A stretch of 64,000 nucleotides of DNA, from NCBI GenBank assembly GCA_015499985.1, contig JAAAUF010000009.1, positions 34,320 to 98,319 of the forward strand, written 5' to 3'. The DNA is from Haplosporangium gracile. Taxonomy: Eukaryota > Mortierellomycota > Mortierellomycetes > Mortierellales > Mortierellaceae. How positions within the stretch are numbered: position 1 is the stretch's first letter; each line of letters starts with the position of its first letter. Position numbers and translations under genes: made by a program. This document shows positions 12,409-25,747 of this stretch, piece after piece. A model generated the notes under the pieces. That model was not told where the DNA came from and did not search any database. It worked only from the letters and a program-made list of their open reading frames with translations.

Positions 12409-13152
12409 ATGCTATCTTTTCGTTGGCTGCTGTGTTGGCTCTCATGCACCCTTCTCCTTATCCACGCAGCACCCATTCCTCCTTCTCCCTCTGCATCCAC
12501 ACCATCTATCACAGCCGCAACAACCTTGACCTCTCCACGAGTACCTTCAACCAACCGCACCCCGTCAATGAACGAACAGAAGCGGTCTAGTATCTTTGCC
12601 AATCTACTCAGAGACCCAGCCGCCATCTCATACCCTGGGCTCATGCTCTACCCAGACCCTCCCCCCATCCCCAACGTCGTTCTTCCCGTTATACCTCCTC
12701 CTGATCCCCATCCTCAACCTCCTGTTCCCACAGGAACCCCTGGCCAACCAAATCCCGGGGTTCCCGAATATCCCTCTGGTGGCTTTATGGACGTTGCACT
12801 CCTGGGAGCAACATGCCAGGCTAGTAGAATGCCCAACTTCCCAGCCACTATTCCGATTGCCGTCGGAGTCATCCGCCTGTTCAGGAAGGCGACGTATCGA
12901 GACGAGGCCGCTGTGGTCAGAGGATGTGGATGCATGCCCCTCGAAAGTCCGATCCAAATTGAATCCTTTGTCGCATCCACAAACCACGCTGTTGCCTTCT
13001 ATACTTCCGCCAATTGCGAAGGACAACCTTACTACCAACGCTTCAACAAGCATTATGATGTCGAGCCCAACATGATAGCCAACAGTATCAAAATTTTCCA
13101 AGGAGTCGTCGATCCTCTTCCCTTGCCCAAGGACGGCGGCCTCCTTCGCTAA
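12409..13152 (+). CDS. Secreted protein with Pro-rich linker and four-Cys C-terminal domain
   Basis: Single exon, 247 residues. Residues 1-20 form a clear signal peptide (MLSFRWLLC core, Ala-rich cleavage zone before APIPPSP). Residues ~20-75 are Ser/Thr-rich. Residues ~80-125 are strongly Pro-rich (PDPPPIPN, PPPDPHPQPP) and look like an extended linker. The C-terminal ~120 residues look folded, with four Cys (in GATCQAS, GCGCM and ANCEGQ), aromatic residues and a final strand SIKIFQGV. The segment around AVAFYTSANCEGQPY loosely recalls beta/gamma-crystallin-like Cys-poor secreted domains, but I cannot assign a family. The protein is probably exported to the wall or medium. A pyrimidine-rich leader precedes the ATG. 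The function is unknown. Confidence 0.8.
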   Translation: MLSFRWLLCWLSCTLLLIHAAPIPPSPSASTPSITAATTLTSPRVPSTNRTPSMNEQKRSSIFANLLRDPAAISYPGLMLYPDPPPIPNVVLPVIPPPDPHPQPPVPTGTPGQPNPGVPEYPSGGFMDVALLGATCQASRMPNFPATIPIAVGVIRLFRKATYRDEAAVVRGCGCMPLESPIQIESFVASTNHAVAFYTSANCEGQPYYQRFNKHYDVEPNMIANSIKIFQGVVDPLPLPKDGGLLR

Positions 13153-14411
13153 ATCACAAGCAATAGCAGTAATAGCAACAAGGACAGAGACATCCAACCG
13201 ACCTGGTCTGTTTTTGTGATTCCGATAACTGAGAAAGGGCAAACGTTTCGCTTCTCTTCTTTTATCGAATATTTTATTCTTTGTGGCTTGCCAGCTTGCG
13301 GCTCTCATTCCTCCTTCCTGGAACCACAACGCTGAACCGAGTGAGTGCGAAACACGCCTCGCAAACCTTTTGTAACTATCGTTTTCATTTTTATCTTCTC
13401 AATACCTTTCTTTGCTTTCTTCTTCTCCCTATACCCTTCTTAGCTTTCCCAGCTTGCGCACGATTATACCCCTCCACTAGCTGTTAATAAATCTTCTACA
13501 TCACAAAAACAAAGTCCTTGTGTCTTTCAATGATGCTGAAGTTGAAGATTTGTTCAAAAAATGGGACATTCTCTTCGTTTTTTTATGTAGCTGCAAACAA
13601 ACTACTAGAAAACCCCAGCGGCCAATTGAAAGACGCCAAAAATACAAGAGTTGATCTGCTCCCATGGTTTGATTCTAATTTCTTTTTGTACTTGCGAGAA
13701 TGCAAGTCCAGTCGAGCAGGCGAGCCAGTCGTGAGCATGAGCGGAATGGAATAGGCAGGATGTTTATCTATCTAATTACCCCTGCCTACGATCGCCCTGA
13801 AGGGCGAGAGAAAAAGCCAGCGAGAGAGCAGCGGAATTGACAAATTGGGGATGAGAATGAGTTATGAATTAAAAACGAGAGCGCGTATTGTAGAGAAGAA
13901 GAAGAAAGAAAAGAAAAAAAAAGATGGTAGAATTGCACGTGTGTTTGTGCGCAAGATAATATTTTGTGGACAGGCCGGCTAACAAGCTTTTTTGTCTTTT
14001 ACTCCTTATCTCTTATCCTTTTCCTCACACCGCCTTCTCTCCCCCATCCCCCCTTTGCCATCACTTTCAACAGGTAAGTTTGTCTTTGTCTGTCTGTCTA
14101 ATCACAAAACACCGCTCACTTGCATCTCATAGAAGTCAAGTCAAACCAGATCAGCTGCTATTCGGAGCAGGACTATTGAGCATCAAGAGCGACATGTACA
14201 ATGAAAGAGAATGCTGCAGGACGATCGACATCCTTGGAAGCAGAGGCCATCCCGATGAAGAAGGACACACACGCTGGAAAAGTCACTACCCTTTGCGAAA
14301 TTGACGCTAACTTGCTTGCTGTTCGTGACCTCCATTCAAACAATAGAGTCACACATACACTGGAGACAGGACCGCAACAAACAATCAACAGACTCTAATT
14401 GACGAACAACG
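13153..14411. other. Intergenic region upstream of DUF4442 gene
   Basis: This region contains the 3' flank of the secreted-protein gene and the leader of the DUF4442 gene. Near 14074 the sequence CAACAGGTAAGT, followed by ctcatag near 14130, would allow a short 5'-UTR intron. A small perfect hairpin (TCGCCC/GGGCGA, loop TGAA) lies at 13792-13807. No coding exon is supported. Confidence 0.5.
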
Positions 14412-15331
14412 ATGAACAATTTCTATCTCGCCCTTAGTGCGATCTTTCTGATCGCCCTTATCGCCGTCGTCGGCTTCGTCTCCAAAAAGCTCGGCGCCCT
14501 CAGGGATCCTCTTCAGATCTGGGAGGCCCTCAACAATGTCGGTCTTTTGCCTATCCGCATGCGGGCCTGGATCTTCTCAACCGTTGTCGGAATCGCCAAC
14601 CCTTACTCTAAGTCCATCAACTTCCGTATTACTGAGTTGAGAAAGGGCAAGTCTTGCGGAGTCATGAAGGTAAAAACACTGACCCATATATGTTCAAAGC
14701 GTGCTTGTATCTGTGTCTCTCTTTCATTCTTTCACTTTTTTTTGATGCACCGACAAACCAGCCAGACAAGGAGGTCATGTTTTGGATTGCTGTCTTTACA
14801 GGGATGAAGAAGGACAACGAGACAAAGATGTAGCGAACAGGGTCAAACATGTCACTGATGCCCCTTACATTTTCTCGCCCTATTATTTGTATGTGGGACC
14901 CTAATAGGAGACCAAGGCGATCTCCAACCCTTTCCGCTGCGTCCACGCTGCTGCTTTGATCACCTTTGGCGAGACTGTTGGAGGTCTGGCTGTTTTCACT
15001 CTCCTCGGAAAGAAGGATCGCGCTATTTTGACCAACATTAATGCGGAGGTAATTATATCCACTGAAGTTTGAACATGAATGTACCCCTATTTGAAAGGAG
15101 GTTTGTCCACCCAACATTTGTCGACGCCTTTTAACAAGATTACTTTGTGTCTGGTTGCGCTAATAGTACATCAAAGTGTCGCGCGGTTTATTGACTGCTA
15201 GCTCGGTCATTCAGCCAATAAAGGATCGGGAGATCAAGGAGCTCGTTAACGAGGTTCTGATCAAGAACGCTGCCTTCGAGACCGTCGCCAAGCTCACCCT
15301 TACATGGAGAGTCGACCTCAAGGACCAGTAA
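14412..15331 (+). CDS. DUF4442 (hotdog-fold, thioesterase-like) protein
   Basis: Three exons (14412-14669, 14908-15048, 15167-15331) join in phase to give 187 residues. A hydrophobic helix at ~4-23 (YLALSAIFLIALIAVVGF) is followed by a compact domain: PIRMRAWIF near 48-56, NPYSKSI near 63-69, and then NPFRCVHAAALITFGETVGG in exon 2. The Arg-Cys-Val-His-Ala-Ala pattern and the later NINAEYIKVSRG pattern match DUF4442, a branch of the PaaI-like hotdog superfamily related to acyl-CoA thioesterases. The substrate and the exact activity are unknown. The N-terminal helix suggests attachment to a membrane, possibly mitochondrial. Intron donors are GTAAAA and GTAATT; acceptors end in ATAG. The gene ends 239 nt tail-to-tail from the calcium exchanger gene. 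Confidence 0.85.
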
Positions 15332-15570
15332 ACTACTCGACGCCTTTGCCGGCATTTGCAGCTCTCACTCTACTCAACCCTTCCCCTACCAGCATCACTC
15401 TACTCTTCTCACAAGCACTGCATACATTCACATCAGGCATAAAGTACAATAAGTATACCAAATGAAGATGTACATAATTTTATTATTGCTTGAACAGCTG
15501 TGCAATGAAAGGGAAAAAGAATGAAAAAATAAGGACGAAACGATAAACGCTTTTCTTAAGCGATAAAAAG

Positions 15571-17397
15571 CTAGACAGCCGATGGATAGTAGAACACAGC
15601 AATGGCGATAATGACATATGTGCTTAACAACTGAACACCCTCGAGCCAATTGGACTCTCCATCCTGGATCAAGTAGTTAACAATAAGGACTGAGACGAAC
15701 ATGATGCAGGTCTCAAAGGTATTGAAGAACAGGGTCATGGGCTGTCCAATGAACCAGCCGACAATGACCATGAGAGGTGTAACAAACAGGGCAATCTGCA
15801 TCGACGATCCAATAGCGACACCAATAGCCAGATCCATCTTGTTCTTCATCGCCACAGTGACAGCAGTGACGTGCTCGGCGGCGTTACCGACTATGGGCAA
15901 CAAGATCAGGCCGATAAAGGTTGGGGAAATGTGCCATGACTCGGACAGACCCTCAATGGAATCGACCAGGAACTCTGCACACAGCGCGACAACCAGAGTG
16001 ACGATCAACAGCAGAGCGATCGACATCCAGACGGGGAGGACGGGCTCCTCCTCTTCCTCGTTCTCTGTAGCGTACAAGTAGGTATGGGTCTTGAGCTGGA
16101 AGTACAGGTAAAGAATATAGACGACCAGGAGAACGATCGATGTTCCGTACGAGAGAGACTGGATATGGTTCTTGTGGTCAATCTCCTTGGCTGTGGCAAC
16201 AAAGGCGGCGGGTATGAGGAGGGACAGACATGCCAGGGATAGGAGGGACGACGAAGTCTGCGCGGCAGTCTGGTTGAACTTTTGTTGTTGGAACTTGTAT
16301 CCTCCACAGATAAAGCAAAGACCCAAAACCTAATTCATCGTTCGTTTGTTTGTTTTTGTTTTGGGGAGTGGAAGCAAGGTATGTATACAGAAGTAGTTAG
16401 ATCCGGGGGTTCGATTGTACCGACAGTAGACAACAAGAAAGAGAGGGAAAGAAAAAAAAAAGAAGAGAAAAGATTCCTGGGTTTACCAAAAGCAGGTTGG
16501 AAAGGACGGATCCAAGGACAGAGGCCTGGACAACGTCAATTTTGCCCTCCTTGAGCGCAACGATGGACAGAATCAGTTCGACGGCATTTCCAAACGACGC
16601 ATTCAGCAAAGCACCAAGATTCTAGATGTTCAGAGGGCAGAGGAAAAAAAGAGAGGGAACAGATATATGCGTGCGTGAGAAAAAAGACAACGATGCAGAT
16701 CATATGGTCCTGTTCTTGATGAGATCGTTGAGAAAATAGTAACAATTACTGGCAAAAAAAAAAAAAAAAAGGGTGGATGTGCATCAACGTTCACTTTGCT
16801 CCTGCTTTGCAATTTGCGAATCCAGTCATCCCTTCATGCTATGTCATGTCGGGTTTGCTTGCTTGAAAGATGAAGATAGCAACAGGGGAAAAGGCGGCAC
16901 TTACGTCTCCAAGTCGCATTGCGATCTCCTCTGTCGCATATCCAAGCACTATTATGGGAGTCAATCAGTCATTGATATAAAACAAAGAAAAACAGAGCCT
17001 AAAGACCACGCAAACTCATGGACTGAAGAAACATAAAAGGAAAGACGACAAACTTACACTTGGCAAGAGGGATGATGGCAATAAAGTTGAGCACAAAGAC
17101 AGTGACGGGGGCCCAATGCAGCTTGCTGGCAATGATACCGAGGGGGATGAACAAAAGAAGAATGTTGATCCTAGTCGCAAACAGGATGACCTTGAGACAC
17201 TCAAAGAACGACAACGGCTCGTGAAGATGGTGGTCAGGGGCAAGAGCGATTCCTTGCTGAGTATGCTTCGCGCCACAGAGCGAGCGAACACCGCGGATGG
17301 TCACCCGGTGGGCGGGCGTGTTCATCAAGGGTTCGTCGTGTTCGTCGATGGACCGTGGACGACGGTGGGTAGTGGTGGCGTTGTTGTTGTTTGCCAT
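15571..17397 (-). CDS. VCX1: Vacuolar Ca2+/H+ antiporter, CAX/Vcx1 family
   Basis: Four exons (17058-17397, 16905-16948, 16487-16621, 15571-16329) encode 425 residues, close to yeast Vcx1 (411). CAX proteins drive Ca2+ into the vacuole in exchange for protons. Both alpha-repeat signatures are intact: [10 protein letters not shown] (GNAVE at 139-143) and PIVGNAAEH near 320, whose acidic residues bind calcium. About eleven hydrophobic segments are visible, and an acidic loop ENEEEEE sits between the two halves. The cytosolic N-terminus (~1-65) is hydrophilic with Arg-rich patches and could be the usual autoinhibitory extension, though that is inference. The short 44-nt second exon carries [13 protein letters not shown], a family-conserved element, which confirms the splicing. 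Three small introns contain long poly-A/T runs. Confidence 0.93.
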
Positions 17398-17777
17398 TGA
17401 ACCTGGGAGTGTATCCGTGAGTAGAAACTGGTGTTGTTGTTTGATGAGGGTGCTGATTCGGATAATGATTCTTGGGGTATTTATCGGCTTTCTTGGTATC
17501 GACGGGGGACTTGGATTAGTGTCGATGGTAGAAAGTCAGGTCGAGATGCGAAGGGAGAGTGAAGAGGAGGAAGAGAAGAGAAGAGAGGAGAAAAAAGAAG
17601 GAAGACAGAAAGAAATAGAAAAAAGAAGACTGAGAAAAGTTTGGTAAAAACAACGAAAACAGAATGGATGGCGAGTGAATGGTCCATTGGATCGGACCTT
17701 TAGCGGGACATGCAGACGCTGCTCGCGGGCGAACTTCACTCCTGAATCACCCAGCCACGACCACGGAGGCAAAGGAT

Positions 17778-17830
17778 AGGAGGAGGAGGAGGAGGATGAG
17801 GAGGAGGAGTAGGAGGAGGAGGAGGAGGAG
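17778..17830 (+). repeat. (GGA)n purine tract
   Basis: Imperfect GGA trinucleotide repeat of about 53 nt, nearly pure purine on the plus strand. Such tracts can form triplex or G-quadruplex structure. It lies roughly 380 nt upstream of the exchanger start codon. Confidence 0.85.
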
Positions 17831-18096
17831 AGAGGGTCGAAACACTCACTCCTATGGAGGTTCTCCAACAACAAAATTATAAGTCGCCTTTCTGTGCCTC
17901 TCTTCTTTTGTGAATGATGCCTCTCCTTTCCCATTATCATGCAAAATAGCATCGTGTCCATTGAAAACGACCAATCGGTCAAGTCGGTGTCGTCTGTGCG
18001 CTTGTGCCTAAATATTCTAGGCAAAGTCGGCAAACATAAAACAGCAATAAGACTTTTACCAAAACAAAAGGAGAGGCGGATTAGATAGGGTTGGTT

Positions 18097-18133
18097 CCCT
18101 CTCTCCCTCTCTCCCTCTCTCCCTCTCTCCCTC
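18097..18133 (+). repeat. Tandem CCCTCTCT repeat
   Basis: About four and a half copies of an 8-nt unit, CCCTCTCT, in direct order within the exchanger/antizyme intergenic region. Confidence 0.85.
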
Positions 18134-18600
18134 CACCTCGAAACAAGTCGAGAGCAAAGCGGAGTTCTTTTTTCTTGCTTCCTCTCTTGAAATATCGACG
18201 CTGCATTGCCTTTTGCTTGCTGGTACATAGTTTGGCGCAAGTTGTACAACTCACAAGCGCTCTTTCGAGATAACTACAAAGAGGGCTGAATTGTGAAGCG
18301 ACAACTAAGAACAGAGTTTCGATTGATGCATGCAACCTCTCGACAGCCTGCTTCACGAGACGAGTCCACTCTCCAATACTTAGTATGACAAGCGGACAGG
18401 GACTTGACTCGGGCATTGCTGCGAGCTAGAGAGTTGTAGCTCGCATTAGAGGTCAGCGTTTGAGTTGTGAGAATGCGGGGTTGCAACATGGATTTTTAAT
18501 AGTGTTGTTTACAAAGAAAATGTTCATAGGAACGCGTGAGTGACTTTTAAACGCGTCAAAGATAGCAATGTGTTGGGTAAACAACGCTATATGTTTGGTT

Positions 18601-18649
18601 CTTATTCTCATTCTCATTCTCATCCTCATTCTCATTGTCATTCTCATCC
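18601..18649 (+). repeat. Tandem ATTCTC-like hexamer repeat
   Basis: About eight copies of a CATTCT-type hexamer with two variants (CATCCT, CATTGT), lying ~300 nt upstream of the antizyme start codon, in or near its promoter or leader. Confidence 0.85.
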
Positions 18650-18945
18650 TAACATAAGTCCCCTGTGAGTGTACCAAGGATAATGACTCAGTTTTGGACC
18701 TTGGGTCCCCAGTTCCACGTGACTGATGGTCTTAGCCGATTTTCGAGTTGGTCACGCGGCAACTGTCGAGGTCCTTGGGTCTTGTGCATGCAAACCACCA
18801 TTACAAATTCACATCTCTTCATTCATTGCAGCAAACAAACCAAAACAGACAACAAACCAACGCTACTCCTGATAGACAGCAGACTGCCGACATCTAGCAA
18901 ACTTACAGCACAACAACGACAACCACAAGCAAAGTTTTATTCATC

Positions 18946-20300
18946 ATGGAGGGCCTCAATAACAGCAACGCTGCCACAGTCAACACCAACACGAGCAGTA
19001 GTACAACTGCCCGTAATAGTGCCCTGTTGGCCTTCAATCTGCCCCTCGACAGCTTCGCCTCGGCTCCAACATCTGCTCAGCGGTCGATGAATCCTGACGT
19101 CTTGGCCATCTGCCTGACCAACGAGGCCAGCGGGGAGGCCAACTGCTACGTTTATTCGACCTGTAAGTTTCTCACACTCCCTTCAATCCACGCTTTGTTT
19201 TCGGCCGTAACTCTGCCTTTTTTTTAAGGACAACAAAGTTACCGGACACACGAGCTAAAAAAGATCATCCTTTCCTATGTTTGTAAACTAGTGGAGGGCA
19301 GTAAGCGGTGGTGTTCCTGACATCGCTTTTAATGATTGCGCGACAATGCTCACTGGCCTGAGTGGCAGTCGGACCAGTGAGCAGAGTCGCCAGGTCGGCA
19401 TCTTGAAAGAGACTGCCTCGTTTGTGAGAGAGATGAATCCACATACTACCACTACAACAGCCTCATTCGAAGATACCGGCCATACATCACTGACCTGCAG
19501 CAGTGGAGTCGGAGAAACAGGAGAATCATTGGGAGACGAGTTTGACATACGGACCCGAGTCGATGCCACCCTGACGATTACCTCGAACGACGCCAAGATG
19601 AATACCTGGTTTGGATTCAAGTCTAACGGCGCTTTGTACCTGCGAGGTGACGGATGGGATGACATGGACATTCGAGAGGTAAATAACAATAACGCCTCGT
19701 TGTATCGAGATCGTTCGATTTGGAATTCGACATCTTTATTCTGTTCGTAATTTGTTTGTTATTGGACGCGAGAGTGAGGCGTCCGTTTTCCTGCTGTGGG
19801 GAAAACAGATTTGGCCATTTGAGAACTTATAATGGCTGATTGGCCGAAGGATGACAGGCTGTCAATGGAGATCCTGTACTGACTTTTTTTCCCATTCTTT
19901 GTTCAATATTACGAATGTGATCCAAATAGAGCATTGTGGCAGCATTAGAGCTTGCGGAAGAGCAACTCGAATGTTCATCTGTCTATCTGTGCCTCGAGAA
20001 GAGCAATCCCCATCTCAGTAAGTGTTAGATGCCAACGCCTAATGACTTGCATTGATGATCTCTACACTGAAAATAATGCATATGGCCATCAAACATGAGT
20101 GAACGAAGTAAAAAAAACATTGCGAGAGGAGACGAGAGTAATTCAACTGATTGATTTTGCTAACGTCCAAATTTATGTTGGTGTACGACTTGATAGCACA
20201 ACTTACACATGCGCTGTTGTACGCAACATTTCAGCTGGTCACTCCGGGGGTATTACCCCACGCAGACCCAAAGTACTTGGTCATGGGGATTGACTTTTGA
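18946..20300 (+). CDS. Ornithine decarboxylase antizyme, expressed by +1 ribosomal frameshift
   Basis: Four exons: 18946-19162, 19292-19678, 19930-20017, 20197-20300. Frame 0 runs 81 codons and stops at TGA 19318-19320; shifting +1 there opens a continuous frame of 183 further residues (264 total). Antizymes bind ornithine decarboxylase, carry it to the proteasome and block polyamine uptake. The site reads R-W-C-S then UGA (TGG TGT TCC TGA C), matching the UCC-UGA shift site of animal antizymes, after which decoding resumes at GAC. The downstream frame has the family's C-terminal domain: ALELAEEQLECSSVYLCLEK, then LTHALLYATFQLVTPGVLP and YLVMGIDF, aligned to LLRTF..GFE..RPG in vertebrate antizymes. 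The shift should be raised by polyamines, as in the family. ORF1 is Asn/Ser/Thr-rich. Splicing places the shift codons 27 nt into exon 2. Confidence 0.92.
19309..19321 (+). promoter_or_regulatory. Programmed +1 frameshift site (TGG TGT TCC TGA C)
   Basis: The zero-frame codons TGG TGT TCC are followed by the stop TGA at 19318-19320. Reading GAC from 19319 gives the long second frame. The WCS-stop context equals the conserved antizyme recoding site. Which neighbouring bases act as stimulators cannot be settled by eye. Confidence 0.88.
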
Positions 20301-21085
20301 CTTTTAGGTCCCGAGAATTTTACATAGTATGTGCTTTTGGTTTCTACTCTTTGCAAATGTATTCTGTTTTTGTTGCCATGATAAAGTGGTCTCAGTAAGT
20401 GTGTTGTACTTTTAATTGATAGTGTAGTGATGTATGAGATTTTGTGCACAGATTGACAACAGATAGGATATACGTGCCGTCGTCGATGTTTGTAGATAGA
20501 TAGATCTGGAGAAACTATTTGTGGACTCAATGTTCTTTTTCTTCCCTCTTCTTCCTGTGGGCGGACCCTGAGCAGACACATGGTACGGAGCAGCCGATAA
20601 CTGGAATATCGGGGAATTTCATGAGAGAGAATGTGTGTAAGCATCGGCAAAGATGTCAGTCAGCATCATGGAAGAATGGCAGAACAACGTTTTTTTTTTA
20701 TAAACATAATTCTAGCGGAGAATGGGGGACGTCGTTTATGATTGTGCACGGAAAAATTGTTTGTCGTTTGGTGCAGCATCGCTAAGAAATTAAACGAGAA
20801 AGAGACGTTTTGTTTCCCCAGGACTGATTAAAAAAACATATAAATAGTCGCGCAGAGAACAGTGGTGGATCAGACTCAAAAAAGACAATCAACCAGTTCA
20901 ACTAAAACATCCAGAACAAGTATCTTTTCCCTCTCTTCCTCTTCTTCTCTTTCTCTTCCCCGTTTCTTCTTCATCTCTCACTCCACTCCACCTCCCTCTT
21001 CTTTCCTTCTCCTTTCCACTCTATCTTCCTTGTTCACATTCTCACTCCACCTTGCAAATTACACCCTCCCTTACAAACACCAATA
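20301..21085. other. Intergenic region between antizyme and phosphatase genes
   Basis: 3' flank of the antizyme gene and promoter of the phosphatase gene. A TATAAATAG box lies at 20839-20847, and a C/T-rich leader (20925-21060) precedes the ATG. No coding exon is supported. Confidence 0.6.
20839..20847 (+). promoter_or_regulatory. TATA box TATAAATAG
   Basis: A consensus TATAAATAG lies 247 nt upstream of the phosphatase start codon and is followed by a CT-rich leader, a plausible core promoter arrangement. Confidence 0.5.
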
Positions 21086-22668
21086 ATGCCTTCCTCCACC
21101 ACCTCCAAACGCCTCTTTGTCTTTGACTTTGACTGGTAACCAAACAATTCCATACAACAGCAGCAACAAACACGCCTCCACTAGCTTGGTTCAATGTCTA
21201 TCCTATGGCTTTTGACATGCAGTTTTGTTTAATATTGCTGACAGTCATGGCTCACCACCCTCTTCTACCGCCTTCACTCTAGGACCTTGATTGAAGCTGA
21301 CTCTGATCTCTGGGTTGCCGAGACTCTGGCCCCCGATCTTGCCAAGCAGCAAGAAGACTTTATCGGCAAGGTTCTCTGGACCGAATTGCAGTATGTATTC
21401 CTCTTTTCCTCCTCCTCCTCCAACATCTCCTTCCCTTCCACTCTTCATCGTCTACATTTGTGTACCCTTACACACTAACATCTTGTCATCATTGCGTCGT
21501 TCAGGTCCCAGTTCTCTTATCCCTCTTCTGTTCTGAGTTTTTCTACGCTTCCACTAACTAAATACACTAATCAAAACTGCCTGTCATGATTTCTTCTCTC
21601 TCTTCCCATTGTGTCATTGCTCCCTTTTTCTTTATTTCAGGGACTTGCTCCTTCAGCGCTTGTTCGAACGTGGAGTCACTCAACAAGACCTCGAAAAGAC
21701 ATTGCACCAAATTCCATTTGTGAGTCAAAACAATGGGCGAATTGACCCCGGCCCTTTCTTAGCAATCATTTATCCAATCGTTGATCGACTATTTTTTCCA
21801 TATCCCTAATACGCGACCTCCTTCCTTTCTCATTTTTCTATAATCCTTTGTAGACGCCCGAAGTCATCGCTGCACTCCGCCTGATGAAAGCTCAGGGTGC
21901 TGAGCTCTGTATCCTCTCTGATGCAAACACTTTTTACATCGATTGTATCCTCAAGGTACAAAAAAAAAAATGTCTGACTCCCTCTCTCACCTCCTCGTCC
22001 TTGCTTGCTTACTCTTGATCCCAACATTGTATTTGCGTTTTTTTTTTTTTTTGNNNNNNNNNNAACAACAACAACAGAACATCAGACAAAGCTCCCTACT
22101 CACACACCCCGTTGCCCCTTGTTTTTTTTTTCTTTCCTTCCATCTCAAAACACACAACTAAAAACTTTCCTTGCGCACCTAAAAAAAAAAAATCTAGGCA
22201 CACGGCTTAGAAGGAGTCTTTACGAAGATCCTTACAAACCCCGCTCACTTTGACACCCAGGGCCGTCTCCACGTCGCCCGCTTCCACGGCCTTGACAAGG
22301 AACCCCACAACTGCCCCCTCCCCTGCCAACCCAATCTCTGCAAAGGCCAAGAACTCCAGAAACTGATTGATTCCCAGAATTGGGACCAGGTCATCTACAT
22401 GGGCGACTCGACCAATGATTTTTGCCCTTCAACGCGTCTGCAGGGACGAGACATTGTCCTCGCCCGCGCGGATCTCTTGCTCGAGAAACATATCAAGCTG
22501 CATTTGGATATGGTCAAGGCTCAGGTCATCTACTGGCAGTCCCCCGCTGATGTCCTGACCATCACTCAAAACCTTTTCAATGTCCCTCCTGTCGCTGTCG
22601 TTGTCAACTCAAAACTCGTTCCTGCTGCCTCTTCAGCCCACATGAAGGACCTCCCTGTTTCTCGTTAG
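21086..22668 (+). CDS. HAD-superfamily phosphatase, PHOSPHO1/2-like
   Basis: Five exons (21086-21135, 21283-21390, 21641-21719, 21854-21955, 22198-22668) give 269 residues. The HAD catalytic motifs are all present: FDFDWTL (nucleophile D14, acid/base D16, T18, split by intron 1), LSDAN (S101) and GDSTNDFCP (182-190). The Cys/His-rich segment HNCPLPCQPNLCKG (150-163) is typical of the PHOSPHO1/PHOSPHO2 branch, whose members hydrolyse phosphocholine, phosphoethanolamine or pyridoxal 5'-phosphate. The fungal substrate cannot be read from sequence. The protein is probably cytosolic, with no signal peptide or membrane segment. Intron 4 contains a 10-N gap (22054-22063), so the intron length is uncertain, but both splice sites and the phase are intact. 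Confidence 0.88.
22054..22063. other. Assembly gap (10 N)
   Basis: Ten N bases after a T-homopolymer inside intron 4 of the phosphatase gene. The true length is unknown. Confidence 0.99.
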
Positions 22669-23136
22669 ACGACAGAGAGAGGGCATGAAAAAAAAAAACA
22701 ACTTACCTCTTCACAACCAGTGTACCATAGAATGAAAAGACCTTGTACAAAACCAATATTTGCATGGAATTAAAAAAACCCATTTTTACTTTCCATTACG
22801 CACATGCTGCTGCTCTTGTTCTTCATATTATATCTCGCAATCGCGATGGCCTCAAAGAAAAATGAATAGGTCAATACTGGAAAAGTACTGCAGTAAAGAA
22901 AGGAAGGGGGTGTAGATATTGTAGTTGTGACACATATCGGAGATCTGCAAAAAGGGGGGAGAAAGAAAAAAAAAAAAAAGACCCGCCTCTCATCATCGTC
23001 GCTTTGGCGGCTCCGGAGCTGGCCAAAACGACGATACAAACAAAATCAAAGAAAAAGAATATGAAATAAGGCAGTAGCGATAGAGATTGTGTGTGTCCTT
23101 CATTGTTCAGTTCCTGTTGTGTATGCTGAAATTATC
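22669..23136. other. Convergent intergenic region, phosphatase / WDR5
   Basis: Tail-to-tail spacer with A-rich runs shared by two 3' UTRs. No coding exon is supported. Confidence 0.6.

Positions 23137-25747
<2,611 letters not shown>

Larger units (their letters stand above)
17398..18945. other. Divergent region between exchanger and antizyme genes
   Basis: About 1.5 kb of divergent upstream sequence. It contains a GGA-rich purine tract (17778-17830), a tandem 8-mer CCCTCTCT (18097-18133) and a tandem ATTCTC hexamer (18601-18649). No coding exon is supported. Leaders of both flanking genes probably lie here. Confidence 0.6.

Noticed and set aside
17536..18249. 237-codon minus-strand frame upstream of the exchanger gene
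   Set aside because: It is driven by the GGA/CCT tract read as poly-Ser; no start context, homology or splice support.
18097..18649. CRISPR-like array
   Set aside because: The repeats are contiguous short tandem units without spacers, in a eukaryotic genome.
19346..19750. Antizyme second frame starting at the internal ATG 19346 as an independent gene
   Set aside because: It continues upstream in the same frame to the UCC-UGA shift site and joins the first frame by recoding.
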